From NCBI GenBank assembly GCA_943368475.1, contig CALRLF020000010.1, positions 1 to 64,000 of the forward strand: DNA of 64,000 bases, given 5' to 3'. Shown one piece after another: positions 21,818-31,538 of the stretch. Within the stretch, counting starts at the first letter, position 1, and each line of letters opens with the position of its first letter. The translations under genes were made by a program, and so were the position numbers. Under the pieces are notes generated by a model. That model did no database searches. It was given only the letters and a program-made list of their open reading frames with translations, and was not told the origin of the DNA. This DNA comes from UBA1930 sp943368475. Lineage in GTDB: Bacteria > Bacteroidota > Bacteroidia > Chitinophagales > Chitinophagaceae.

Positions 21818-22554
21818 CTGTGTTTACTTAAATCTGGCGTATAGTAAAAAAATAACCTGTAGGTTTTATTGGCATTATACTGATAGCCAGTTTCTTTTTG
21901 CTGATACAAATACATATAACCTGCATCAAAACTTAAAGTCTTGCTAATGGTTTGTTTAATGCCAATAAATATTCGGTTTTGATCGAAAGTGTTGTACACA
22001 ATTTTATTCCCAAACTGCAAACAAACTTCATCTGAAACAACCAACGACGGAAGGTGTTTGTTTTTAAAAACAGGTATGGTTAAACTTAATAAATATCTAA
22101 ACCGTTCAGTAAAATTTGTAGTATCTGTTTTTTTATCCTGTACAATTTTTTCAATCCAACGTTGTTCGCTTCTCAGCCTTTGTACAATCGAAATTTTGCC
22201 AGCATTGCTTAATAGTTGTACTTGCTGATACATTCTGTTTTCATTGGTAAATGTTTGGTATCCTGGTTTACTTGGTGCAAGCCACATGTGTGCATATCCC
22301 AAAGCAACAGTAAGTTTAGGGTTAATCCAATAGTTAACAGCTCCTCGTATAAAGTAAAAATTGGGAAGCGTTAAAAAATCTGTTCTTCTAACATGAGCAT
22401 CTGCAATAAAGCCCCAATGTTTGTTTAATTTAACTGTTGAATTTATACTCAACCAAGTTTGGTCTTGTGTTGTAACCTGTTTGGTTTGAGCAGAACTGTT
22501 TAAGTAGCTCATTGTATAAATGAGTACACCAATTGATATAGAAAAACGGTTCAT
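21814..22554 (-). CDS. DUF2490 outer-membrane-like protein
   Basis: The 246-residue protein has a signal peptide and a run of amphipathic strands with motifs of DUF2490 (KQVTTQDQTWLSINSTVKLNKHWGF, YFIRGAVNYWINPKLTVALGYAHMW, RLRSEQRWIEK, LYQQKETGYQY). This suggests a small beta-barrel in the outer membrane. It starts 10 bases after the transporter gene on the same strand and is likely cotranscribed. The function of DUF2490 is unknown. Confidence 0.8.
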   Translation of the reverse strand: MNRFSISIGVLIYTMSYLNSSAQTKQVTTQDQTWLSINSTVKLNKHWGFIADAHVRRTDFLTLPNFYFIRGAVNYWINPKLTVALGYAHMWLAPSKPGYQTFTNENRMYQQVQLLSNAGKISIVQRLRSEQRWIEKIVQDKKTDTTNFTERFRYLLSLTIPVFKNKHLPSLVVSDEVCLQFGNKIVYNTFDQNRIFIGIKQTISKTLSFDAGYMYLYQQKETGYQYNANKTYRLFFYYTPDLSKHS

Positions 22555-22564
22555 AAATTCTTGG

Positions 22565-24229
22565 TTAACTAAAAAATAAAATCAGTAGTTGTGCAGCCAA
22601 TATTCTCAAAATCATTGTTAATGGATACACTGTTGCATAAGTAGCTGACGGAATATCGCTGCCAGCAGTTTTTAATGCAAAAGCCAATGCAGGAGGGTCT
22701 GTAGAAGCACCAGCCAATAAACCACACAGTTCAAAATAGGTTTTTCTAAAAATTTTATAGCCAATCCAACCTGTAATTAACATTGGAATCATTGTAATAC
22801 CCACACCCATTGCCATCCATTGAAAACCAATACCATTTTGAAAGGCAGAAGATAGTGTGTGTCCACTCTCTAAACCAACACTGGCAAGGAATAGAGCAAT
22901 GCCTAATTCTCTTATCATTAAATTGGCACTGTAAGTTGTGTAGCTGTTTAAATAAAATGCACCACCAAATCGGCTGAGGATTAATGCAACAATTAATGGA
23001 CCGCCAGCCATACCAATTTTAACAGCTACTGGCATATTAGGAATATGAAAAGGAATACTTCCCAATATAACCCCCAATACAATACCCATAAATATGGGAG
23101 CAAGATCTGGTACTTCTAATCTTTTCATAGAGTTGCCAACAGCTTTAGCAATTCCTTCAACACCTTCTTCTGTACCAACAACTTTAATCGTATCACCCAG
23201 TTGTAAAAAAATATTTCCGTGAGGTACAATCTCTATTCCTGCTCTATTTAAACGTGTTAATGTAAAATCGTGTTGATGCAGTTCTGCAATATCTCCTAAA
23301 CGCCTATGGGTAATGGTTGGCTGTGTAACTACAATTCTTCTTGAAATTAAATTACCTGAATCTTTCTTTAGGTTTGTTTTGCTTTCTGTACCAATTAATA
23401 TTTTTAATTGCTCTATCAACTTCTTTGAAGCCACCACTAATAGAATATCATTTTCTGCAAGAATAATATCGGGTGTTGGAGTGATTACTTCACCATTGTG
23501 CAACATTCTAGATATTACTATTGGTTCTTTTAGTAATTCAAATAAACGCCTTAATGGTTTTCCAATAAGTTGTTTATTCTCTAAACTAAGATGAATAGAC
23601 ACTGGTTTGTTAGAACGAACAAAGTTTAATTTTCGATGTAGTTCTCTTTCATTTTCTAAGTTAATACCCAATACTTTTCTCAGTATAATAAACGATAAAA
23701 TAATACCAAATACACCTAATGGATAAGCAACAGCATAAGCCAATGTTACAGTTTGTGTATTGCCATTGGTTATGTGTAAATCTTTCATAGCTGCTTGTGC
23801 AGCACCAAGCCCAGGTGTATTGGTTACAGCACCACTCATAACACCTGTCATTGTTGAAATATTGTTACCCGATATGTAGTAAAAAATAATTGTTGTTATA
23901 ACACCCAACAACACAACTGTTGCTGCTAGAATATTGTTATTAAGAGCATTCTTTTTTAATGAAGCAAAAAAACCTGGACCAACTTGTAAACCTATTGAAT
24001 ATACAAATAGTATTAGACCAAACTCTTTTGCAAAATGTTCTGTTTCGGAGTTAATCACAATTCCAAAATATGAAAACAGTAAGCCAATAAATAATACCCA
24101 AGTTACACCAAGTGTAATGCCGAATATTTTTAACCTGCCCAGCCAAATACCCATAGCAATAACGAGGGCATAAACAACAACTGACTGGGCAACTGAATTT
24201 TCTGTAAATAGCTTAATAAACCAATCCAT
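22565..24229 (-). CDS. Aspartate:alanine exchanger (AAE) family transporter
   Basis: The 554-residue protein has the AspT/YidE layout: an N-terminal membrane half (about 5-180, with FAKEFGLILFVYSIGLQVGPGFF), two TrkA-C-like cytosolic domains in the centre (about 205-370), and a second membrane half repeating the first (LMIRELGIALFLASVGLESG). Repeat motifs GAVTNTPGLGAAQ and GASTDPPALAFAL mark the two half-transporters. These carriers exchange amino acids or dicarboxylates. The ATG at 24227-24229 (MDWFIKLF) is preferred over an upstream one because the upstream 23 residues are unlike the family. Confidence 0.87.
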   Translation of the reverse strand: MDWFIKLFTENSVAQSVVVYALVIAMGIWLGRLKIFGITLGVTWVLFIGLLFSYFGIVINSETEHFAKEFGLILFVYSIGLQVGPGFFASLKKNALNNNILAATVVLLGVITTIIFYYISGNNISTMTGVMSGAVTNTPGLGAAQAAMKDLHITNGNTQTVTLAYAVAYPLGVFGIILSFIILRKVLGINLENERELHRKLNFVRSNKPVSIHLSLENKQLIGKPLRRLFELLKEPIVISRMLHNGEVITPTPDIILAENDILLVVASKKLIEQLKILIGTESKTNLKKDSGNLISRRIVVTQPTITHRRLGDIAELHQHDFTLTRLNRAGIEIVPHGNIFLQLGDTIKVVGTEEGVEGIAKAVGNSMKRLEVPDLAPIFMGIVLGVILGSIPFHIPNMPVAVKIGMAGGPLIVALILSRFGGAFYLNSYTTYSANLMIRELGIALFLASVGLESGHTLSSAFQNGIGFQWMAMGVGITMIPMLITGWIGYKIFRKTYFELCGLLAGASTDPPALAFALKTAGSDIPSATYATVYPLTMILRILAAQLLILFFS

Positions 24230-24390
24230 AAAAATGAATTTATAAAAGCATAAAAAAAACAACCATTGCAATACTATTGCCATATCAAAGTAAGGCATTA
24301 ATAATATGGCAATGGTTGATATGTAAATCTGTTTAATTGCATTTGATACACAAGAACAGATTATTGATAAATTTCTCTAAGAATATTGGA

Positions 24391-26247
24391 TTAACGTTCT
24401 GGCTGAAGTTCCCAATGTTCAGGACTTCTCCACAATGATGATAACAATAACTCCCGAATAAAGAAGAATTCTTTAGGTAGTTTATCATACATTTTAGAGA
24501 ATAATTCTTCATGGCCAAATAATTCTTGTTTCCAAGGCTCACGGTCGATACTCATGATTTTATTAAAATCTTCTCTGGTAAAATCTTCTAAGCCTGTCCA
24601 GTCCATATCTTCATAACGTGGCATCCAGCCAATTGGAGATTCTACAGATGACGCACCTCCGTGTACACGTTGAACAATCCATTTTAATACCCTCATGTTT
24701 TCACCAAAACCTGGCCATAAGAATTTGCCATTTTCATCTTTTCTAAACCAGTTTACACCAAAAATTCTAGGGGCATTGGGTAATGTACGGCCAAACTGTA
24801 ACCAATGATTTACATAATCGCCAATATGATAACCCATAAAAGGAAGCATTGCATAAGGGTCTCTGCGAACTTTACCAATTTCACCAAATGCTGCAGCAGT
24901 CATTTCACTACCCATTGTAGCAGCAGTATAAACACCAAAGTTCCAGTTAAAAGATTGATACACTAAAGGTATAGTTGTACTTCTTCTTCCTCCAAAAACA
25001 AATGCTTCTACTGGTACACCTTTTGGGTTATCCCAATCGCTGTCAATAGCAGGGTTTTGGTAAGCAGGTGCTGTAAATCTTGAGTTGGCATGAGCAGCAG
25101 GTAATCCACTTGCTGGGTCGTATGGTTTGCCATGCCAATCAGTTAATCCTTCAGGAATTTCTTTGGTTAAACCTTCCCACCAAACATCTCCATCTTTTGT
25201 AATGGCAACATTGGTAAAAATAGTATTGCCTTTAATGCTTTCCATAGCATTAGGGTTGGTTTTGTAGTTGGTACCTGGAGCAACACCAAAATAACCAGCT
25301 TCTGGATTTATTGCATACAGCTTTCCGTCATCTCCTTTGTGTATCCAAGCAATATCATCGCCAACTGTAGTTACTTTCCAATTTTCTAATCCTTGTGCAG
25401 GAATCATCATCGAGAAATTGGTTTTACCACATGCACTTGGAAAAGCAGCAGCAACATATGTTTTTTGTTTTTCAGGAGATTCAACACCTAAAATAAGCAT
25501 GTGTTCTGCCAACCAACCTTCTTCTTTACCCATAACACTTGCAATACGTAATGCAAAACATTTTTTACCCATCAATGCATTGCCACCATAGCCACTACCA
25601 TAAGAAATAATTAATCTTTCTTCTGGAAAATGTGAAATATATTTTGTTGTAGGATTGTTAGGCCATAAGGTATCTTTTTCTCCTGTACCTAATGGAGCAC
25701 CAACAGTGTGTAAGCATTTTACATAACCATCTTTTTCTAAGTATGGATAAATGGCTTCACCCATTCTTGTCATAATATGCATGTTCACTACAACATATTC
25801 TGAATCGGTTAATTGTACACCATAACGTGCATAAGGAGAGCCAACAGGACCCATGCAAAATGGAATTACATATAAGGTACGACCACTCATTGAGTCTGCT
25901 AAAAGTCCATTAAGAATTTTTTTCATTTCAACAGGGTCCATCCAGTTATTTGTAGGTCCAGCATTTTCTTTAACACGGCTGCATATAAATGTTTTATCTT
26001 CTACACGTGCAACGTCGCTAGGATCGCTGAAACATGCAAAACTATTTGGTCTTTTTTCGGGATTTAGTCTTTTAAAAGTCCCTTTGTGTACCAAGGTTTC
26101 ACAAAGTGTATCATACTCTTCTTTAGAACCATCGCACCAATGTACTGATGCTGCATTGCTATAATTTGCAATACTCTTTACCCATTGTTCCAGTTCTACT
26201 TTTGCCGGTGTTACTGTTTGAAAAGGGAATTTTGTTTCTTGAAACAT
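24391..26247 (-). CDS. pckG: Phosphoenolpyruvate carboxykinase (GTP)
   Basis: The 618-residue protein is a GTP-type PEP carboxykinase, which converts oxaloacetate to PEP in gluconeogenesis. Key segments are visible: the substrate loop PVGSPYARYGVQLTDS, YGSGYGGNALMGKKCFALRIAS, the P-loop FPSACGKTNFSMM with the reactive Cys, the metal and nucleotide segment VGDDIAWIHKGDDGKLYAINPEAGYFGVAPGT, and VFGGRRSTTIPLV. The ATG at 26247 is chosen since the 16 upstream residues are not conserved. It appears to be a single-gene unit. Confidence 0.95.
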   Translation of the reverse strand: MFQETKFPFQTVTPAKVELEQWVKSIANYSNAASVHWCDGSKEEYDTLCETLVHKGTFKRLNPEKRPNSFACFSDPSDVARVEDKTFICSRVKENAGPTNNWMDPVEMKKILNGLLADSMSGRTLYVIPFCMGPVGSPYARYGVQLTDSEYVVVNMHIMTRMGEAIYPYLEKDGYVKCLHTVGAPLGTGEKDTLWPNNPTTKYISHFPEERLIISYGSGYGGNALMGKKCFALRIASVMGKEEGWLAEHMLILGVESPEKQKTYVAAAFPSACGKTNFSMMIPAQGLENWKVTTVGDDIAWIHKGDDGKLYAINPEAGYFGVAPGTNYKTNPNAMESIKGNTIFTNVAITKDGDVWWEGLTKEIPEGLTDWHGKPYDPASGLPAAHANSRFTAPAYQNPAIDSDWDNPKGVPVEAFVFGGRRSTTIPLVYQSFNWNFGVYTAATMGSEMTAAAFGEIGKVRRDPYAMLPFMGYHIGDYVNHWLQFGRTLPNAPRIFGVNWFRKDENGKFLWPGFGENMRVLKWIVQRVHGGASSVESPIGWMPRYEDMDWTGLEDFTREDFNKIMSIDREPWKQELFGHEELFSKMYDKLPKEFFFIRELLLSSLWRSPEHWELQPER

Positions 26248-26439
26248 GTTAATTGAATTTAAAAAGTGATTATTCAAAGTGTCTGATAAGAGCAAGCAGG
26301 CAAAAGTTTTTTTTCATTTTATCAGAATCGCTTCAGTTGCGAGTGCAAGTTGAGTTATTCCATATTCCAATAAAATGACCTTAATCACTTAACTAAATTC
26401 AATTACAATACTTTTTGTGCCTAGCTATAAAACTTGTGT

Positions 26440-26474
26440 AAAATAAAAACTGACTCTTGTCAGTTTTTATTTTA
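26440..26474. terminator. Hairpin with flanking A and T runs (bidirectional)
   Basis: An at least 12-bp stem (AATAAAAACTGAC / GTCAGTTTTTATT) with a TCTT loop lies in the 367-base gap between the divergent pckG and receptor genes. Apart from this hairpin and the promoter at 26562 I see nothing else in that gap. Confidence 0.65.
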
Positions 26475-26561
26475 TTATGATTTGTAAAGTAGGGTAATCC
26501 ATCCAAAATTTATATTTAGAAGTTTCCTTTTTTGAAGTTATTGATTAGTTCTAAAAAATAA

Positions 26562-26593
26562 TTTGGTTTATAAAATAAACCAGTTTATGTTTG
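26562..26593 (+). promoter_or_regulatory. Bacteroidetes-type promoter for the receptor operon
   Basis: TTTG (26562-26565), a 20-base spacer and TATGTTTG (26586-26593) match the TTTG / TAnnTTTG consensus 22 bases before the ATG at 26615. A short inverted repeat, GGTTTAT / ATAAACC, overlaps the spacer and may be an operator. Confidence 0.65.
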
Positions 26594-26614
26594 CCATGTC
26601 AAAATAAAACTGAA

Positions 26615-28855
26615 ATGAAAAAAATGATACTGCCATGGTTATTTGTTATACTGGCATTGGCTTCTATGGCACAAGTAAAAATTACTGGAACGGTTAAAGA
26701 CAATAGAAATCGTCCTTTAGCTGGTGCAAGTATTACAATTGTAAATACCTACGATGGGGCTACAAGTGATTCTTTGGGAAGGTTTTTAATAAAAACAACT
26801 GAAAAAGGAAGTTTTTTAATCGAAGCGAAAATTTTGGGTTATAAAACTGTAAACCAGTCTGTAACCATTGCTAAAGAGCCTATTATTTTAACCTTTATTT
26901 TAAAGGAGGAAATCAGTGAATTGTCTGCCGTTACAGTAACAGCTGGTAGCTTTGAAGCTGGCGATAAAAAACGAGCTGCAACAGTGTTAAGTGCATTGGA
27001 TATTTATACAACAGGTGGAGCCAATGCCGATATTACCAGTGCAGTAAAAACATTACCTGGTGCACAACAAGTGGGTGAGCAAGAAGGGTTATTTGTACGC
27101 GGTGGTGCAGGATATGAAACTAAGCAAATGATTGATGGCATGGTTGTAAATAATCCATTTTTCTCTGGAGCTTCTGATATTGCTACAAGAGGTAGATTTT
27201 CTCCATCATTATTTAAAGGTAATGTGTTTAGTACAGGTGGTTATAGTGCCTTATATGGTCAAGCATTAAGCAGTGTTTTGTTATTAGAAAGCATTGATTT
27301 ACCCAATCGTTCCGAAGCTAGTGCTTCTATTTCAACAGTATTCATAGGAGGTGGTTTTCAAAATTTAGCAAAGAATAAAAAATCGAGTTATGGAATTAAT
27401 TATGGGTATACCAACTTGTTGCCCTATTTCTCTATTGTAAAACAGAAGCCAGATTATTTTGCACTACCCGAATTTCATAGTGGCGATGCTAATTTTAGAA
27501 TTAAAACCAAGAAAGGTGGAATGATAAAATATTTTACCTCGTTCTCAACCACAAAATTCGGATTAAGAAATCCAGATATTGATAGTGCTGCTTTAAAAAA
27601 TGCTTTTGGTTTAAATGGTATTAATTGGTACAATAACTTATCGTACAAAGAGAATTTGGGTAAAGGCTGGAAAGTATTAATGGGCTTAAGTTACAGTACC
27701 AATGTAGATAAACTAAGCAATACAATACAGAACCAAAATAATCAGGCAGTAAGTACTGGTACTGCTTATATCGATGATAAAAATTTTGCTTTAAAAAGTA
27801 CACAGGATTTAACACAAATAAGAGCCGTTTTTGAAAAAAGATTAAGAGGTATTAGTGCAGCTAGATTTGGAGCAGAGTATTGGTATGCTTTTAGTAAAAA
27901 TGCTTTTAATAGTTATAGTACCATACTTAAAGATCATTTTAAATCTGTTTTTGGAGAAGCTGATTTATACATTACCAATGGCTTAGCAGCAAAAATTGGT
28001 GCAAGGGTAGAACATTCGTCTATTCTAAATAAAGCAAATATTGCACCTCGTTTATCATTGGCTTACAAAACAGGTAAAGGTGCACAAATGAGTTTGGCTT
28101 ATGGTGAATTTTATCAAAAACCAGAGAATACAGAATTGATTAATACTACAACAGGTGGTATAAGAGATTTGGGTTATACCAAAGCAACACATTACTTAAT
28201 TAACTATATCAAAACTACCAATTTACAAACTTTTAGGGTGGAAGCTTACTATAAAAAGTACAATAATTTGGTACGAACTATTCCTACTGCCGATGTATTG
28301 GGAAGTGGCTACGCACAGGGGTTTGAATTGTTTTGGAGAGATAAAAAGACTATTCGAAATATTGATTACTGGATTAGCTACAGTTATTTAGATACCAAAC
28401 GACAGTTTCAAAACTTTCCAACACAACTAAGGCCAACTTTTGGTACACCACACACTTTAAATGTAGTAACTAAAAATTTTGTAACCAAGTGGAAAACAGG
28501 CTTCAATTTTACTTACACTTATGCAACAGGTAGACCTTACTATGATTTTAAATATAACACTGCAAGCACTAAAGTTGATATTAGAGATCAAGGTACTACA
28601 CAAGATTTTCATAACCTTGGTTTTAGTATGAATTATCTACCCAACCTGGGTAAACAAAATGCAAAAACCAATATTGTTTTGGTAGCAAGCGTAACAAACG
28701 CACTCAACTTTAATCAGGAATTTGGTTTTAGGTATTCGAACAACGGTTTAAATAAAGTAGCTGTAACCCCGCCAGCGAAACAATTTTTCTTTATTGGTTG
28801 CTTTTTAAGCTGGGGAGTTGATAGAAGCCAGGATGCAATTAACAATAATCTATAA
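26615..28855 (+). CDS. TonB-dependent-receptor-like outer-membrane protein with carboxypeptidase-like N-terminal domain
   Basis: The 746-residue protein has a signal peptide (ending ALASMAQ) and a CarboxypepD_reg-like domain (about 22-105, VKITGTVKDNRNRPLAGASITIVN). A plug domain (about 130-240) contains VKTLPGAQQVGEQEGLFVRGGAGYETKQMIDGM, and a 22-strand-type barrel fills the rest. It is shorter than SusC transporters and no SusD partner is adjacent. The ligand is unknown. The ATG at 26615 fits both the signal peptide and the promoter upstream. The small 2TM protein gene follows by 31 bases, so it probably heads the operon. Confidence 0.85.
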   Translation: MKKMILPWLFVILALASMAQVKITGTVKDNRNRPLAGASITIVNTYDGATSDSLGRFLIKTTEKGSFLIEAKILGYKTVNQSVTIAKEPIILTFILKEEISELSAVTVTAGSFEAGDKKRAATVLSALDIYTTGGANADITSAVKTLPGAQQVGEQEGLFVRGGAGYETKQMIDGMVVNNPFFSGASDIATRGRFSPSLFKGNVFSTGGYSALYGQALSSVLLLESIDLPNRSEASASISTVFIGGGFQNLAKNKKSSYGINYGYTNLLPYFSIVKQKPDYFALPEFHSGDANFRIKTKKGGMIKYFTSFSTTKFGLRNPDIDSAALKNAFGLNGINWYNNLSYKENLGKGWKVLMGLSYSTNVDKLSNTIQNQNNQAVSTGTAYIDDKNFALKSTQDLTQIRAVFEKRLRGISAARFGAEYWYAFSKNAFNSYSTILKDHFKSVFGEADLYITNGLAAKIGARVEHSSILNKANIAPRLSLAYKTGKGAQMSLAYGEFYQKPENTELINTTTGGIRDLGYTKATHYLINYIKTTNLQTFRVEAYYKKYNNLVRTIPTADVLGSGYAQGFELFWRDKKTIRNIDYWISYSYLDTKRQFQNFPTQLRPTFGTPHTLNVVTKNFVTKWKTGFNFTYTYATGRPYYDFKYNTASTKVDIRDQGTTQDFHNLGFSMNYLPNLGKQNAKTNIVLVASVTNALNFNQEFGFRYSNNGLNKVAVTPPAKQFFFIGCFLSWGVDRSQDAINNNL

Positions 28856-28886
28856 CTAATTTATAAAACTTTTAAAACAAACAAAC

Positions 28887-29165
28887 ATGAGTAACGAACA
28901 ACAAAAAGATGATGCACTTTGGCAATTAGCCAAAAAAAGGGCTGCATTTAAAAAACAATTGGTTAGTTATTTTCTTGTGAACTGCTTGTTGATAGCTATT
29001 TGGATGTTGGGCTCTTATAAGTCGGAAGAAGTAAATTATTTCTGGCCAATTTGGCCAATATTGGGATGGGGTATTGGTTTAGGTTTTAGTTATGCCGATG
29101 CTTATCATACAAATACATTATTCAGCACCGAAAAAGAATATGAAAAGTTAAAGAAAGAAAAATAG
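28887..29165 (+). CDS. 2TM domain protein
   Basis: The 92-residue protein has a charged N-terminus, two hydrophobic helices (about 24-43 and 51-70) and a charged tail ending KEYEKLKKEK. This is the layout of the 2TM family of small inner-membrane proteins, often found next to regulators in Bacteroidetes. The role is unknown. A tandem heptamer repeat starts at its stop codon. Confidence 0.75.
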   Translation: MSNEQQKDDALWQLAKKRAAFKKQLVSYFLVNCLLIAIWMLGSYKSEEVNYFWPIWPILGWGIGLGFSYADAYHTNTLFSTEKEYEKLKKEK

Positions 29166-29204
29166 TCAATGGTCAATGGTCAATGGTCAATGGTCAATGG
29201 TCAA
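29165..29204 (+). repeat. Tandem heptamer (GTCAATG) repeat, about 5.7 units
   Basis: Five perfect copies of GTCAATG plus GTCAA run directly after the 2TM stop codon. This is a simple-sequence array that could vary in length by slippage. No spacers are present, so it is not a CRISPR. Confidence 0.9.
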
Positions 29205-29263
29205 AAAATATCGGGATTTATAAAGTTAACAAACATTATTAAACTTAAATAAAACAAACAATT

Positions 29264-29896
29264 ATGAAACAAATTATCGTATTAGTATGCATGTTATTTA
29301 CAACAGCAGTTTTTGCACAAAGTGAAAAATATATGGGTGCAATGGGAGGGGCATTACAACAATTAGGAGAAGCTAAAACAGCAGAAGAAATGACTGCTGT
29401 AGCTCAAAAATTTGAACGCATTGCTGATGCCGAAAAAACACAGTGGCTGCCTTACTATTATGCAGCTATGATTAAAGCTAGAATGAGTATGATGGGCTTT
29501 GGTGGAGATAAAGATGTTGTAGCCGATGAAGCAGCTGCATTAGTAGAAAAAGCTGAAGCAATAGAAAAAAATAACAGCGAAATTTTATGCATTAAAAGTT
29601 TAATTGCAACAGCAAAAATGCTGGTAAATCCACAAGCTAGGTACATGGAATATGGAATGAAATCTGGTCAGTATTTAGAAGAAGCTAAAAAAGCTGATGC
29701 AAATAATCCTCGTCCGTTTATGTTACAAGCGAATAATCTAAAAAATACACCTGAACAATTTGGTGGTGGTTGTAAAACAGCCAAGCCCTTAGCAGAAAAA
29801 GCTTTACAGCTATATGCTAGTTTTAAACCAGTAAGTGCTGTTCATCCATCATGGGGTAAAGAAAGTGTACAGCAAATATTAGATGCTTGTAAATAA
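29264..29896 (+). CDS. Secreted helical-repeat (TPR-like) protein
   Basis: The 210-residue protein has a signal peptide (ending TTAVFAQ) and paired helices typical of TPR proteins (TAEEMTAVAQKFERIADAEKTQWLPYYYAAM, AAALVEKAEAIEKNNSEILCIKSLIATAKM). The C-terminal part has one Cys pair (GGGC and LDAC) that could form a disulphide in the periplasm. It lies within the receptor-membrane protein-regulator operon. No catalytic motif is seen. A periplasmic scaffold is plausible. Confidence 0.7.
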   Translation: MKQIIVLVCMLFTTAVFAQSEKYMGAMGGALQQLGEAKTAEEMTAVAQKFERIADAEKTQWLPYYYAAMIKARMSMMGFGGDKDVVADEAAALVEKAEAIEKNNSEILCIKSLIATAKMLVNPQARYMEYGMKSGQYLEEAKKADANNPRPFMLQANNLKNTPEQFGGGCKTAKPLAEKALQLYASFKPVSAVHPSWGKESVQQILDACK

Positions 29897-29954
29897 AATA
29901 AGTTCTTATTCTTAGCAGAAGTAATTTTACTTCTGCTAATTTAATTTTCACTTT

Positions 29955-30545
29955 ATGGAAAACGAAACTCCTCTTTCTGCCGAACAAAGTTTGCAACTTA
30001 TAGAAGGAATGATTAACAAAGCTAAAAACCGATTTAGCGACGATAGTTTTTTATACCTGCTTTGGGGATGGGTGATTTTAATTTGTAGCGTAGGTCAATT
30101 TATCATTCTCAAGTTTAGTTTATTCAATAATTCGGGAATGATTTGGGTGCTTACATGGGTAGCTGTAGTTGTGCAAATAATTTATTTGGTAAAACGTAAG
30201 AAGAAGGAGAAAGTAAAAACATATGCCGATGAATTAATTGGTTTTTTATGGATGACATTTGGCATAAGTATGTTGCTACTAACTTTTATACTTGGTAAAA
30301 CAAATACTTGGGCAATTATGTATCCTGTTGTTTTAATGATGTACGGAATACCAACTTTTTTAACAGGTGTAGTTATGAAATTTACACCTCTAAAAGTTGG
30401 TGGCATTTCGTGTTGGGTTTTAAGCATAATCGCTACATTTTTAGCACCTATTTACATGTTGTTATTGGTTGCTATTGCTATGTTAACTGCTTGGATAATT
30501 CCTGGTTATCTTCTAAGAAATCTATACAAAAAACAAGTTAATTAA
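29955..30545 (+). CDS. Polytopic membrane protein, paralogue of the next gene
   Basis: The 196-residue protein has a soluble N-terminal helix (AEQSLQLIEGMINKAKNRF) and about five membrane helices. The next gene starts the same way (EQESLQLITSMIQKAKASY) and has the same helix spacing, so the two arose by duplication. The stop at 30545 is one base before the next ATG. The family occurs next to small winged-helix regulators in Bacteroidetes genomes, as here. The biochemical role is unknown. Confidence 0.7.
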   Translation: MENETPLSAEQSLQLIEGMINKAKNRFSDDSFLYLLWGWVILICSVGQFIILKFSLFNNSGMIWVLTWVAVVVQIIYLVKRKKKEKVKTYADELIGFLWMTFGISMLLLTFILGKTNTWAIMYPVVLMMYGIPTFLTGVVMKFTPLKVGGISCWVLSIIATFLAPIYMLLLVAIAMLTAWIIPGYLLRNLYKKQVN

Positions 30546-30546
30546 T

Positions 30547-31221
30547 ATGGAAAAAAAATTAACCGAACAAGAAAGCCTGCAGTTAATTACCAGCATGATT
30601 CAAAAAGCAAAAGCCAGTTATTACGACCGTGGCACTGGCTCAATACTTTGGGGAACTGTTGTAGCAATTGCATCTTTTGTAACCTATTTACAAAAGGAAT
30701 ATGACTTTAAATTGCCTTTTGATATTTTTTTAATTGTTTTAGCAGCTATTATTCCTCAAATATTTATTGGTATAAAAGAAGGTAAGGAAAATAAAGTAAC
30801 CAAGTTCGAAGATGCTGCCTGTAATGCTGTTTGGTTGGTATATGGCATTACCATTTTGGGATTAACGTTTTATCAAAATGTAATACCATTTGTATCGAAC
30901 AATTTAATACAGGAAGAAGGTTGGCAAATGACGAAACATTACATAGCTAACAATAAACCAGATGAAGCAATAATACCCTTTGTGCCTAGCTTATATTCTA
31001 TTTATGTGCTATTGTATGCCATGCCTACTTTGGTTACTGGAATAGCCAAAAAATTTATGCCAATGACAATTGGTGCAATTATTACCTACATACTGTTTGT
31101 GCTTTCTTGTTTTACTACATCTAAATATGATATGTTATTTGGAGCTTTTGCAGCCATTGTATGTTGGTTTATTCCTGGAATTATTTTAAGAAGCAGATAC
31201 CTTAAGCAGAAAAATGTTTAA
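30547..31221 (+). CDS. Polytopic membrane protein, paralogue of the previous gene
   Basis: The 224-residue protein shares its N-terminal helix and membrane layout with the preceding protein. It carries an extra loop of about 30 residues between helices 3 and 4 (QEEGWQMTKHYIANNKPDEAIIPF). Its 3' end overlaps the regulator gene by 8 bases, which suggests translational coupling. Function unknown; together with its paralogue it may form a membrane sensor. Confidence 0.7.
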   Translation: MEKKLTEQESLQLITSMIQKAKASYYDRGTGSILWGTVVAIASFVTYLQKEYDFKLPFDIFLIVLAAIIPQIFIGIKEGKENKVTKFEDAACNAVWLVYGITILGLTFYQNVIPFVSNNLIQEEGWQMTKHYIANNKPDEAIIPFVPSLYSIYVLLYAMPTLVTGIAKKFMPMTIGAIITYILFVLSCFTTSKYDMLFGAFAAIVCWFIPGIILRSRYLKQKNV

Positions 31222-31507
31222 AGAACTTGATCCCATATTACATTCTCAGCTTCGCCTTGCGGTGATGAGCTTACTCATTGGTGTGAAGGAAGCAGAGTTT
31301 ACTTTTATAAAAGAAAAAACCAATTCTACAGCAGGTAATCTAAGTGTGCAGGTACAAAAATTAAAAGATGTTGGGTATATAGAAGTTAGTAAACAGTTTA
31401 AAGATAATTATCCATTAACTACCTGTTCAATTACTAAAAAAGGCATTGCAGCTTTCGAAGCTTATGTTGTGGCTTTGCAAGAATATTTGCAAATCGGAAA
31501 ACAATAA
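31214..31507 (+). CDS. Winged-helix DNA-binding regulator
   Basis: The 97-residue protein is one winged-helix domain: LDPILHSQLRLAVMSLLIGVKEAEFTFIKEKT, the recognition-helix region TAGNLSVQVQKLKDVGYIEVSKQ, and a wing ending TTCSITKKGIAAFEAYV. It resembles the small MarR/ArsR-like regulators (HTH_27 type) found downstream of membrane partners in Bacteroidetes. It overlaps the gene before it by 8 bases. It probably regulates its own operon, perhaps through the TTTG-spacer inverted repeat near 26563. Confidence 0.8.
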   Translation: MFKELDPILHSQLRLAVMSLLIGVKEAEFTFIKEKTNSTAGNLSVQVQKLKDVGYIEVSKQFKDNYPLTTCSITKKGIAAFEAYVVALQEYLQIGKQ

Positions 31508-31538
31508 TTATAAAGAAAATATTTATTTCGACTATATC

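Noticed and set aside
29165..29204. Repeat array as CRISPR
   Set aside because: Units are contiguous heptamers without spacers, and no cas genes are present.
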